This document shows, piece after piece, positions 55,079 to 64,000 of a stretch of DNA of 64,000 bases. The position numbers were made by a program, and so were the translations under genes. The stretch lies in the NCBI GenBank assembly GCA_047967505.1, contig CM106539.1; one strand, given 5' to 3'. Positions within the stretch are counted from its first letter, which is position 1, and the number at the start of each line of letters is the position of its first letter. Under the pieces are notes generated by a model, which was not told the origin of the DNA, did no database searches, and was given only the letters and a program-made list of their open reading frames with translations. The DNA comes from Dipteris shenzhenensis. Lineage: Eukaryota; Polypodiophyta; Polypodiopsida; Gleicheniales.

Positions 55079-57814
55079 ATGGCCGATACTAGTGAGTCAC
55101 TATCTGAGAAGAAGCGATTACACCATCTTCACATCGACTTAGAAGAACAATATGCTCCAGCACAAAAAAGACGAAAGGATACGGTGCTGAATGCTCAACA
55201 GCGGGAAAATATGAGAAGAGAAGGGCTTCAACATATTGACTTATGGTGCGATGGAAGCATATATCCAAAATGTCAAGTAAAAAACTCTACACCTCCATTT
55301 GTCAATCCCACCACATTAGTGAGGTTTGCCGGCGATGGACAAAATGGACTTCTTGGTTGTATTTCAGCGCAGTCTGCATTTGCGGAAACGTATAAAATGA
55401 TGTACCTATAAGAAAAGGGGGCCAAGATGGAGGAGATAGCCATTCGTGCAAAATTGGAGCAGCAGTTGCAGAATGAAATTGAGGAGCATTCAAAGAGTAA
55501 AAAAGAGTTGACAAGAGCAAGAAAGAAGAGAACCGTGCTTGGAGACAGACTACGTAGCAGGAAGATTAAAAACATTGCAAATTTGAAGGCTGGGACTGGT
55601 GGATGCAAGCGACGAATTCAAAAGCAAGGTTAGATTGAAATTTATCATTTTGTATACTCAAAAAGGCTCTCTTCGAGACTATATCTATTTCGTTGATTGT
55701 CGCAAAATAAGAATGGAGGTGCTGAATGATATAGTCATATTGTGTTGTTACTACAGGAAATTATTGGAGCCTGCAAAAGAAAATATGGACCCGAACCTTC
55801 TTCCTGTTAAACAAATGAAAGGATTGCTTTCTTGCAGTGTAGCAAAAGGTTTGATTGAGGAAAAAAAATACAAAACAGTCAAACGCAATGTTGTAGAGGA
55901 CTTTGTATCCAATAATCAAGTTGATGGCACTATAATCCAAGAGGCTCTTGATGTTAGTGGAGTTAGCAGGAAGGAATATAGTTCGATTTTCCATGCGATA
56001 TCCTCAACTTTGAAAGATCAAAGGATTAAACGAGTTTTACTGCCAAATCCAGCAACCGTGTGGAGGATAAGAGGTCATTTGAATGAAAGTATAGATGAAT
56101 TTATTGGGCAATATATCCATATTGAAGAAATATTTCATGGTGTTAAAGGAACCACTGTGTATGATCCTTGGAATAATATATTTTTAGATCTGCAACAACT
56201 TCAAAAAAGAATGGTCGAGTTTTATGGAATAACATTTGAGGAGTGCAAAGGCATTTTGAAATTTGTTATCAAACTGGATGAGTGTGAGGTTGTAAAGGAA
56301 AAGAAAATGGAAAGAGTTACTATTACATTGATGAATGGAGCAATTGATAAATCATTGACTGAAGCGAGTTCGAAGTATTTTAGTGTGCAGTCAGAGAAAC
56401 ACATATGGTGGTTAGGCTCGTTCCAAGTATGATCATGGGTTGTTTTATACTTGATTTTGGTCATTGTTTTCAAATCTAATATAGTAATACTTTTGTTTTC
56501 TATAATCTCGCAGGTGAAGACCGAAGACCATGAAACACTAGATTGGGTGTTTCACCACACGGAAATACCAAGAATAATCAAAAGACAAGTGCAAGGCGAG
56601 AATCTCCATGTTGCAGGAAAAGGTGATTTTCAAGTAGAGTGGCACATGGCCGGGGATCTTAAAACACTTAAGTGCATGTATAACATTAGTAAAGAAGGCA
56701 ACTCAAAGTCTCCTTGTCTTTACTGCAAAGAATCAGCTCAAGTAATGGATTCAAAATGGTGGAAGAGAGCACCTAATAGAGATAAAGTTGACCCTGACTT
56801 CAAGGCCATTCTGGACATTCCACTATGTAATGTTCACATCTGCACATTGCATGGTCTATGTCGAATTATTGAGAAATTGGTATTTTTATATATTGGATTT
56901 GCTTGGAAACTCCATCCTGAAAAAAATAGAAAGGATGCTCTTCAAGCATTGGAAAAAGTGTTATCCGATATAGGTCTGCATGGAGGAGATGTTCAAATCA
57001 CAAAGGATTTTAAAAAGTCTACCAATGGCAAGGAGGTACCAATCAAGCCCTCTATTGGTGGTGTTAAGGCAAGAAGATTCTTGTCTCGACCCAAACATAG
57101 TAAGCAAGTAAGGCAAGGTAGAGCAGTTTCAAAGATTAATTATGGATTGTGGAAGCAAGTCCATAATGCAGTGAAAGATCATGAGGCAGATGGGGAAGCA
57201 CGAAATAGGAAGGCAGAGGTGTGGAGGTCTCTTGATCAACTCTTCATGTTCTGTGACAAAGTAACATGGACAAAGAGTGATTACAAGAACTTTGAGGAGG
57301 CAATTAAACATTTTGGAAAGTCAATGAAAGATGCGTGGACAGCCTGCAATATAACTCACTACATGGTAAGGTTATGTCTTTTTCTTTTACTTAAGTGTGA
57401 TCCTCTTTTTTTTAATTACTTACTATGCATTCTTATGTCTTACAGCATATCATATACAACCACCTTCCCTATTTTGTCAAAAAGTATGGATGCCCAGCTA
57501 TTTGGTCTACCCAAGGCATGGAGAAGTCTCACTACATGGCACGTAATGCATTTTTTAGACACACACAACACTATGGAGGGAGTCAGAAGGCGAATAGTCT
57601 GAAGGAAGTCTTCCAATGGTTTTACCGAGGCATACTACAGAGGCTACATGCTAAAAGAAAAGTTGCTAGCTCCAAAATCAAGCTTGCTTTTCTTCTAGCC
57701 CAAAAGCAAAGACAAAGACAAGCTCTAGACAATTCAATTGCAGCAGAGAGACATAGACAATGGAGGGAATCGAAGATATTTAGAAACCATAAATGGACAA
57801 GTAAACATGAATAG
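55079..57814 (+). CDS. Four-exon gene of unknown, transposase-like family
   Basis: Exon 1 55079-55628 starts MADTSESLSEKKRLHHLHID with a good ATGG context; it contains LWCDGSIYPKCQVKNSTPPF and a coiled coil (KLEQQLQNEIEEHSKSKKEL). Exon 2 55757-56426, exon 3 56514-57365 and exon 4 57446-57814 are joined by GT-AG introns in phase 0. Exon 3 has LHVAGKGDFQVEWHMAGDLK, CMYNISKEGNSKSPCLYCKE and HICTLHGLCRIIEK; exon 4 has HHLP-like NHLPYFVKKYG and STQGMEKSHY. The patterns (GD.Q.EWHMAGDLK, CLYC, QG.EK) suggest an RNase H-fold transposase-related protein, but I cannot name the family. Defects: a TAA at 55409-55411 and a phase mismatch at the first intron. About 815 codons. Confidence 0.6.
56427..56513 (+). 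other. Intron 2 of the 55.1-57.8 kb gene
   Basis: gtatga...tctcgcag, phase 0, 87 bases. The reading frame continues correctly across it (FQ then VKTEDHE). Confidence 0.75.
57366..57445 (+). other. Intron 3 of the 55.1-57.8 kb gene
   Basis: gtaagg...tgtcttacag, phase 0, 80 bases; THYM joins to HIIYNHLPYF. Confidence 0.78.
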
Positions 57815-58137
57815 GACTCATTTGTAACTTATTGGTGTTATGTCCACATGTTTTCAAACTGATTCAATAGAAATTTTTTTAGTGGAACAAGTGACTCTTG
57901 GTGTTATGCATGAAAAGTATTTCAATGTGAAACATATGATCTGAACTTAATACAATTTGTTTACAATTTCAATATATTGTTCATTTAATATTTAACGACA
58001 CCACTCTATGTAAATGTACAAATCATTTCATCATTAACTTATTAATCATTTATACAAGATCATACTAGATATCAAAGACTTTAAACAAATCAGTTCAAAT
58101 TTAATATAATGTTTGTGCTATATTCGATGACTAAATC
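57815..58137. other. Convergent intergenic region
   Basis: AT-rich 3' flanks of two converging genes; aatagaaattt and similar phrases but no certain poly(A) signal. No gene. Confidence 0.4.
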
Positions 58138-59674
58138 CTATTTCTCCCAGGGCCTGCCGATCGGAACTCTCTTTTTGATCTTGATTGGAGTCTTTTTCTT
58201 CTTTATTGGCTTGATGTCGATTGTCTCTTTATCCTTTTCTTCAGCTCTCTCCACCTGTTCCTCTTCTTGGACTGTGTGGCCTGATGCAATCATGGGTGGC
58301 TCTCGAAACCTTATGAGCTGGTGTTTTCCATAGCTCTCCAGATATTTGGGCTCCTTAACACCACATGCTAATGCATAAGAAGTGTAAGACAAAAAGTAAG
58401 CGGCCCTAGAGGCCTGCTTATTCACATAATCTCCAAATATATCTATGGCAGACAACCTCTCTATCAAAATGATCTTTTCCTTTTGCCATGAAAGAGCATG
58501 TCCACCTAAAGCCCTGGACAAACATTTTAGGAAGTAAACAATGGCTTCTCCATTGTTGCTCAACTGCCTATGGTAAATTAAGATCTTGGCACTGCCTAGA
58601 TCATGAATATAATGAGCTAGGCCTGACATTTTGCGAAACCCAACCTGCCTGCTTCCACTTGATCTCTGGAGGAATGTGTCATCCTCAATTTGTAGCTGCA
58701 ACATATCAAAGGATTGGAGTGAGACAATACACAACCTACAAAAACAAAGTTAAGTAGAAGTCAAAGTATATGATTTGAAGTACCTTCTCATTTTCATCAG
58801 CAACAAGCAGTTCATCTTTCCAAAGATTTATCCCTCTCCCTTCTTGTCCAGCCTCTTCTTTAGGCTTTTCTGTGTATAGTGCTGAGAGATTCATAGCTTC
58901 CTGTGTGAGCTGGAAGGCAGCTTCATCTAGCTCTTGGAACTTTTTACCCTCTTTGAAACAAAATGAAAGGGCCTCTACAGGATCAAACATTGTTTCCAAA
59001 GCCAATAGTGAAGGGTCATCTCCTATGCCAACCTCCTTGTCAAGCCTTGAAGCCTGGGCAATAAGGAAAATGGCATAGTCCTCCCTTAAATCAAACATAA
59101 ACTCTATATCATGGAGGAAAACATAATCCTTTCCACCAATCAACACACCTGGAAGCATGGGCACTGCATAGTTGCTGCTCTGAACATCAAAATCTTCAAC
59201 TGGCTCTGCTCCCCTCAGAGTTTTTGTCCTCAGTTGAACAAGGTCAAGAGCAGCCACTTGCAGCCCCTCATCCTAAAGGTCGATATCTTCTTCTTGCTCT
59301 GCCATTTCTCTGACCAAAGAAACATCCTCCTTTTCCTCTGCTTCAGATGTGTCTTCTTCTTCTATTTCCTGCCCTTGTTCATCCAAAGACTCCTGACTGA
59401 AGACAATGTACATAAGAAATGCCATGCTCTCCTCCAGCACTCTGCACTTTCTGGTGTGCAAAGTACAGTTGAATTTATAGTGATCAGGCAGGCTGTCAAA
59501 TCTTCTGTTCACATGGTACCTCAGCCTGTCATTGGAGACAATATGATTTATGTGCACAAAAACCTTTTCTCCTCCCACAATTCTTCCTGCCTCTGTTAGT
59601 TCTTTGAAGGCATCCCAATAGTCTGAAAGAAAATCTTTGTGCTGCTCTAGTACAGAGCTCATTGTGAACTCCAT
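58138..59674 (-). CDS. Two-exon gene of unknown family
   Basis: Exon 1 59674-58784 (297 codons) and exon 2 58695-58138 (185 codons plus TAG) flank an 88-bp GT-AG intron in phase 0. Exon 1 begins MEFTMSSVLEQHKDFLSDYW and has an acidic region (EIEEEDTSEAEEKEDVSLVR) and then VMLPGVLIGGKDYVF-like and YAIFLIAQASRLDKEVG sequence. Exon 2 has SGLAHYIHDLGSAKILIYHR and SYTSYALACGVKEPKYLESY, ending in a lysine-rich tail (KPIKKKKTPIKIKKR) that could be a nuclear signal. One in-frame TAG at codon 134 (59275-59273). No family recognised. Divergent from the histone/protease gene across a repeat-rich spacer, so the two may form one element. Confidence 0.6.
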
Positions 59675-60100
59675 ATGTTGAAAATACTGTGGTATATATG
59701 GAAGTTACTCTGAGCCTTGCATTTGTGAAGAAACTCAAATAGGAGCAAATCTGGAGAATTGTCCTTTTCTGGTTCCATTTGTTTTTTGATGGAAAGATCA
59801 GCACTCTGCTCCCAGCCTCTTCTTTTTGCCTGTTCAAAAACTTATATACTATGAATTCTATATGCTGACATAGCAATTAGTGAATGCATTGTATATCACC
59901 AGATAATTCCTTCATGACATCTCATGACTCACCTGGTGATTGCTGTGGTCTAATAATAGCAGCAGAAAAGTCCAGCTTCCTCTTGAAACGTGGGGCCTAG
60001 GAGCCTGCTTTTCCAAAACAAAAACATTTCTTATCATCAAGGAAGATTTCCACAGGGCTAAAGATAGCAAATTAATGAGGTAGAAGTGAGAACCAAATAA
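59675..60100. other. Upstream flank of the unknown minus-strand gene
   Basis: The frame of the gene is closed by a TAA just upstream of its ATG, supporting the start at 59674. A further minus-strand open stretch (59876-59529) is in another frame. Otherwise promoter-proximal non-coding DNA. Confidence 0.4.
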
Positions 60101-60108
60101 TACACAGG

Positions 60109-60180
60109 AATTTGCAGCAAAATGCGATATGGGCTGTTTAGAGAATTATAAACCACTCTCCTCGCATTTTGTTGCAAATT
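60109..60180. repeat. Inverted-repeat motif, copy 1
   Basis: Left arm aatttgcagcaaaatgcga, right arm tcgcattttgttgcaaatt; 19-bp arms with one mismatch and a 34-base loop. Copies 2 (60314-60385) and 3 (60519-60590) share the same loop. Confidence 0.93.
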
Positions 60181-60313
60181 CTCAAATTCTGTTCATGTGC
60201 ATGTCAAATCAAGCACTTGGTTCATCTCAATGATTTCTGGACACCATGATCTCATATGCAAGAGAAATAATGGAATGAGTGAAACTATTCATGAGGAATG
60301 TGTCAACAACACG

Positions 60314-60385
60314 AATTTGCAGCAAAATGCGATATGGGCTGTTTAGAGAATTATAAACCACTCTCCTCGCATTTTGTTGCAAATT
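60314..60385. repeat. Inverted-repeat motif, copy 2
   Basis: Same arms and loop as copy 1, 205 bases downstream. Confidence 0.93.
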
Positions 60386-60518
60386 CTCAAGTTCTGTTCA
60401 TGTGCATCTCAAATCAAGCACTTGGTTCATCTCAGTGATTCCTGGACACTATGATCTCATATGCAAGAGAAATAATGGAATGAGTGAAACTTTTCATGAG
60501 GAAGGTGTCAACAATAGG

Positions 60519-60590
60519 AATTTGCAGCAAAATGCGATATGGGCTGTTTAGAGAATTATAAACCACTCTCCTCGCATTTTGTTGCAAATT
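60519..60590. repeat. Inverted-repeat motif, copy 3
   Basis: Same arms and loop as copies 1 and 2; the DNA after the right arm diverges (tcttgtttctattcat). Confidence 0.93.
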
Positions 60591-60600
60591 TCTTGTTTCT

Positions 60601-60935
60601 ATTCATATCAACCTACAATCTAATTTCTGGGTGATTTACCACATTCTTGAACAGTATAAATTGAAAATGTAAGAAGAAGAATGGAGCTGAGTGAAGACAT
60701 TGGGACATCAAAAATCTAATGGATGGAAGAAATAAATGTTGAAAAACATTGAAACCAATCTAGAATTCTGACCTTTTTTTTCCTTTTCCATGCTGATTGA
60801 GTTGCACTGGTAAATCTCCTGCTCTTTCTCTAGCTTGAACTTTGCACTCTAGGTAACCTGGAGATCTGGCAGTACTGTCTTCAGGCAGGTTGCAGTCTGG
60901 ATGGAGTGTGCTGGGTAGGAAAGGATCAGAGAGAA
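60601..60935. other. Spacer between repeats
   Basis: No gene; a pyrimidine run (tttttttccttttcc) near 60774. Confidence 0.4.
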
Positions 60936-61685
60936 GGAAATGGAAGATGCGAGGGTCGTGGCAGGGATGAAAGATTGGGATCCAGGGGAGGGAAAAGTGG
61001 TTGTGGTATTGATGATGAAATCATGAATGGCACAAGTTCCAAGGAATAAAGTGTACTTTCACACGTGCCAAATTTCAAACTCCAAGAGATCTGGGTCCCA
61101 TCCACACGTGTGAAAAATGACTACATTCCACACGTGTGGGATTTAGTGATTTAGTGATTCTTTAATTCTATTTGCACTTATTTGTGGAAATGGAAGATGC
61201 GAGGGTCGTGGCAGGGATGAAAGATTGGGATCTAGGGGAGGGAAAAGTGGTTGTGGTATTGATGATGAAATCATGAATGGCACAAGTTCCAAGGAATAAA
61301 GTGTACTTTCACACGTGCCAAATTTCAAACTCCAAGAGATCCGGGTCCCATCCACACGTGTGAAAAATGACTACATTCCACACGTGTGGGATTTAGTGAT
61401 TTAGTGATTCTTTAATTCTATTTGCACTTATTTGTGGAAATGGAAGATGCGAGGGTCGTGGCAGGGATGAAAGATTGGGATCTAGGGGAGGGAAAAGTGG
61501 TTGTGGTATTGATGATGAAATCATGAATGGCACAAGTTCCAAGGAATAAAGTGTACTTTCACACGTGCCAAATTTCAAACTCCAAGAGATCTGGGTCCCA
61601 TCCACACGTGTGAAAAATGACTACATTCCACACGTGTGGGATTTAGTGATTTAGTGATTCTTTAATTCTATTTGCACTTATTTGT
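60936..61685. repeat. 3 x 250-bp tandem repeat rich in CACGTG
   Basis: Units start at 60936, 61186 and 61436 (ggaaatggaagatgcgaggg) and differ at only a few positions. Each carries three CACGTG cores: tcacacgtgcca, ccacacgtgtgaaa and ccacacgtgtggg, nine in 750 bases. CACGTG is the G-box bound by plant bZIP and bHLH factors. The 70-residue minus-strand readings repeated in each unit are not coding, since 250 is not a multiple of three. Confidence 0.93.
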
Positions 61686-62123
61686 GGTATCCTGTTTTAG
61701 ACCTCTTGCCCTCCAGTCTCTGCTCTCTTGCCTCCCTACCTCCATACTCTGCAGCATCAGCATCTTGTCCAGCAGCACAGGTTCAAATCCTCAGCACAGA
61801 TTACTCCTCAGCAGCACAGCACATCCACAGATAGATTCCAGGTCAGTAACAATGGGTTCTCCCCTTAGTCTCTGCAATCTTCTTGCCTAAAATAGAAAAA
61901 ATACATCCTGCATGGAAATGCATAGACTCAAACCAAGACAGAGAAATCACTGTAGGAATGTAGATCTTCAAGTGTGATATTTGCATGTGAGGGTAAAACT
62001 GTACTTATGGGTTCTCCCTTCAGTCTGTGCACACTTCTTGACTTCCATAGACTCAATCCATCCTGTATGGTTATGCAAACACCTTCAAATGACTGGAGGC
62101 ATATTCCAGCATGTTGCCTCATA
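61686..62123. other. Spacer upstream of the histone-like gene
   Basis: Contains a duplicated phrase, gggttctcccc-ttagtctctgca at 61853 and gggttctcccttcagtctgtgc at 62009, about 156 bases apart. No gene. Confidence 0.4.
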
Positions 62124-62197
62124 AATTTGCAGCAAAATGCGAGGAGAAGGCATTAGGAATTTCAAACTGCTGAAATCGCGTTTTGTTGCAAAAAATT
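62124..62197. repeat. Inverted-repeat motif, copy 4
   Basis: Left arm aatttgcagcaaaatgcga as in copies 1-3; right arm tcgcgttttgttgcaaaaaa slightly changed; loop sequence different (ggagaaggcattaggaattt). Confidence 0.88.
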
Positions 62198-62339
62198 GAA
62201 ATATTGCTTCATCAACCCCTGTCATTCTGGTTTTGTGACTTCCATAGTTGTAATCTTCTTGCATAAACTCCATTCATACTGTATTTGGTTGGAGAGACAT
62301 AGAAATCACTGTAGGAGTGCACCAGCATGCCATTTCAAA

Positions 62340-62410
62340 AATTTGCAGCAAAATGCGATGTGGACCTGTTTGAAATTCCAAATTGCTCATATCGCATTTT
62401 ATTGCAAATT
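62340..62410. repeat. Inverted-repeat motif, copy 5
   Basis: Left arm identical (aatttgcagcaaaatgcga), right arm tcgcattttattgcaaatt, loop different again (tgtggacctgtttgaaattc). It ends about 106 bases before the histone-like ATG. Confidence 0.9.
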
Positions 62411-62516
62411 TCTCTATTTGGCTTCTTCCGCCCCTATGATTGCCTCTTCTTTGTTAGAACATGTTCTCCATGTCTGTGATCTCTTTCCAATCCTTTGTAT
62501 GCAGTTTTTCAGAGTG

Positions 62517-63337
62517 ATGGCAAGAACCAAGTCAACTGCAAGGAAAGTTGGCAAAGGACCAGGTCTTGCAGCAATAGCAGCTGGGGCAGGTACCAAGAAA
62601 TTTAGTGTGCCTCCAAAGGGAAGAGCTGCACATGGCAGGAAGGGTAAGCCAATGAGCTTGCTCAAGCAAAAGGCCAAAAGATTGAATCAGGGTGCAAGTG
62701 TGCTAAGGGAGATAAGGAGGCAACAGAAAGCTATAGGCTTTGCAATACCCAAAGCACCCTTTCAAAGACTGGTGAGAGAAATTTGTGACAGTTGGAACCT
62801 TGGGTTCAGGTGGAATAGAACTGCCATTCTTTCCTTATAGGAAATGGCAGAGGATTACTTGGAGAAATATTTTGAGGATGCAATGCTTGTAGCAGCCCAT
62901 GCTCACAGGGTGACTTTGATGGCCAAAGACTTCAACACTTTGTCCAGAGTGAGATGGAGGTATGACAAGCTGGTTCATCCTGTGGAATGGCAGGACATCA
63001 AAATGAGAGATATATTGCTAATTCCACCTACAAGGAAGTTGAAGGTTGATGAGGTAAAGGTTGTTGAGGTAACACACTCAAAGAACACCAGAGGGAAGGC
63101 TGCTTATGAGGACTCACTGAAGTAGCAAATAAAAGAAACAAAATCTGTTATAGATGTGGAGACTGGAAAGAAGGAGCTACAGATACATAGAAGGTTGAAG
63201 GAGCTGGGCCCTGATGTATTTGTACATATTGAGGATGAAGTTTCAGTCAATGATTTTGATTTGACAAAACAATGCTTAGCAGCATTGGCTAATAAGAATG
63301 AGTATTGCTCAGATACTATCATTCTTGTAATGCTCTA
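62517..63337 (+). pseudogene. Histone H3-like fold, first exon of H3-Ulp1 gene
   Basis: Start at 62517 (agtgATGGC), shortly after a possible acceptor (tttgtatgcag). A basic tail MARTKSTARKVGKGPG recalls the H3 N terminus. The fold then follows: LREIRRQQKA (residues 63-72), PFQRLVREI (81-89), a loop of exactly canonical H3 length, YLEKYFEDAM and HAHRVTLMAKD (128-138), SRVRW. It lacks the longer loop 1 of CENH3. After the fold come about 126 extra residues absent from histones, ending DFDLTKQCLAALANKNEYCS, which resembles the start of a Ulp1 domain. TAG codons lie at 62838-62840 (where H3 has the Gln of LQE) and 63123-63125, in one otherwise open frame. The exon ends at donor CTCTA|GTAAGT. Confidence 0.82.
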
Positions 63338-63428
63338 GTAAGTGTCTATAAATTTTACATTTTTTGCAAATCAATCCTCCTTGTAACTCCTTTATAACCT
63401 ACCCTAATTATTTTCTGATCCTATGCAG
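63338..63428 (+). other. Intron 1 of the H3-Ulp1 gene
   Basis: gtaagt...cctatgcag, 91 bases, phase 2; the codon TA|C is restored across it. Confidence 0.65.
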
Positions 63429-63589
63429 CATGATGAGAAGCTGACTTCACCCCTCTGTACAGCATACAGTCCATATTGTTGATCCAGCCATTTCTTCTAA
63501 ATTAAGAGATGCAAAGGAGACTCCCATGAGTATTTCCAGCTGTGCAATTTTGAAGTAATTGATGTTTTGCTACTTCCATACCATAGCAG
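63429..63589 (+). pseudogene. H3-Ulp1 gene, second exon
   Basis: Enters in frame from exon 1 (Y then MMRS) but meets a TGA at 63442-63444; the reading VHIVDPAISSKLRDAKE follows. Toward its end the protease-like reading, HEYFQLCNFEVIDVLLLPYH, is in a different frame, so a frameshift lies near 63520. DVLLLPYH corresponds to the strand before the catalytic His of C48 proteases (V..PI...HW). Donor at 63590, phase 2. Confidence 0.6.
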
Positions 63590-63679
63590 GTATGTGGGTG
63601 ACTACTTCTTTTAAGATTCTTCTTTAATATTGGGAACTCTTGTAGCCTTTCATTTTCTTATGCTTTTTTCCTTATGCAG

Positions 63680-63769
63680 TGACCACTGGCGTTTTGTGTC
63701 TATTGACATCTAGCAGAAGCAATGCTTTCTATTCAACTCTCTAAAAAACACACACAGAGAGCTGAAATT
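63680..63769 (+). pseudogene. H3-Ulp1 gene, third exon with protease His
   Basis: Joined to exon 2 in phase: SSDHWRFVSIDI then a TAG (63711-63713), then QKQCFLFNSLKNTHRELK. HW is the catalytic His-Trp of Ulp1/C48 peptidases. The family's catalytic Asp position (YDSL) reads FNSL, so Asn replaces Asp. GT-AG introns on both sides keep the frame. Confidence 0.68.
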
Positions 63770-63846
63770 GTAAGTGCTGTGTGTGCTTTTTGAACTTAAA
63801 ACTTCATTATTTTGATATCATACTAACTAAATTATACATATTGCAG

Positions 63847-63931
63847 TTGTATTAGAAGGCTATTAGATGCATTGGATCACTGTCCTCCAAATGTCTCTCT
63901 TTTGGATTCAATAGAGCCAATAAGTCTAGAG
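63847..63931 (+). pseudogene. H3-Ulp1 gene, fourth exon, continues past the window
   Basis: Joined in phase (codon TT|T): CIRRLLDALDHCPPNVSLLD then SIEPISLE, followed by donor gtaaaaag. The window ends at gctcacag, a possible acceptor, so the exon with the catalytic Gln and Cys would lie outside. Confidence 0.55.
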
Positions 63932-64000
63932 GTAAAAAGTCTATTAAATGCTATGTCTTTGAACTTATTGAATAATTTTGTTTTGTGCTGATGCTCACAG

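Larger units (their letters stand above)
60109..60600. repeat. 205-bp tandem repeat carrying inverted-repeat motifs 1-3
   Basis: The inverted-repeat motif starts at 60109, 60314 and 60519, exactly 205 bases apart, and the DNA between copies (for example caagcacttggttcatctca) is also repeated. A little over two full units. Confidence 0.93.

Noticed and set aside
61143-61605. Two identical 70-residue minus-strand reading frames
   Set aside because: They are copies of one frame in a 250-bp tandem repeat; the unit length breaks the frame and there is no other coding sign.
60109-61685. Regularly spaced repeats that might suggest a CRISPR array
   Set aside because: Units are 205 or 250 bases with repeated spacers as well as repeats, and the setting is a plant genome with introns and retrotransposons.
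62517-63338. CENH3 (centromeric H3) identity
   Set aside because: Loop 1 has canonical H3 length rather than the longer CENH3 loop, the tail begins with the ARTK wording of ordinary H3, and the protein continues into a protease.
62838-63713. Altered genetic code with TAG read as Gln
   Set aside because: A TGA also occurs in the predicted gene, nearby genes use TAG as a normal terminator, and plants with a reassigned nuclear TAG are not known; decay of CAG is simpler.

Overview
This is a repeat-dense piece of a land-plant nuclear genome. The evidence is GT-AG introns, plant-type Ty1/copia, Ty3/gypsy and LINE remains, a TNP2-type CACTA transposon, a broken plastid-type malate dehydrogenase copy and a kelch-repeat remnant. 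The very high share of decayed elements suggests a large genome, perhaps a gymnosperm, fern or other non-angiosperm, but nothing here fixes the lineage. No tRNA or rRNA gene, CRISPR array or prokaryotic operon was seen.

Layout. 1-3.7 kb: Helitron Rep/helicase remnant followed on the same strand by a GIY-YIG nuclease-like reading frame. 4-7.2 kb: small repeats, the malate dehydrogenase pseudogene and 1.1 kb of AT-rich low-complexity DNA. 7.2-9.0 kb: 3' end of a CACTA element. 9-16 kb: decayed LTR-retrotransposon material and a GC-rich island. 16.4-21.3 kb: non-LTR (LINE) remains. 21.4-22.5 kb: tandem repeats. 22.7-28.4 kb: a transposase-like pseudogene of the HTHEDIDQ (DUF7869-like) family, split by a 2.24 kb copia insertion with a 5-bp target duplication and by a 246-bp MITE with a 9-bp duplication. 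28.4-30.3 kb: a gene-like unit whose protein carries degenerate tandem repeats. 30.66-35.77 kb: a minus-strand CACTA element related to the copy at 7.7-9.0 kb. 36-49 kb: mostly decayed LINE, LTR and duplicated DNA. 49.1-53.5 kb: a minus-strand Ty1/copia gag-pol in a single frame with few stops.

55-64 kb is the youngest-looking and most unusual part. A four-exon plus-strand gene of unknown family (55.08-57.81 kb) converges on a two-exon minus-strand gene of unknown family (58.14-59.67 kb). The unknown minus-strand gene is divergent from a multi-exon gene (62.5 kb to beyond the window) that encodes a histone H3-like fold followed by a Ulp1-type cysteine protease. The divergent intergenic region holds five inverted-repeat motifs with conserved arms, a 205-bp tandem repeat and a 3 x 250-bp tandem repeat with nine CACGTG boxes. 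I read the divergent pair plus this region as parts of one mobile element. That is an inference, because no element ends were found.

The histone/protease gene and its inverted repeats, and the Helitron with its GIY-YIG neighbour, are the best candidates for something undescribed.
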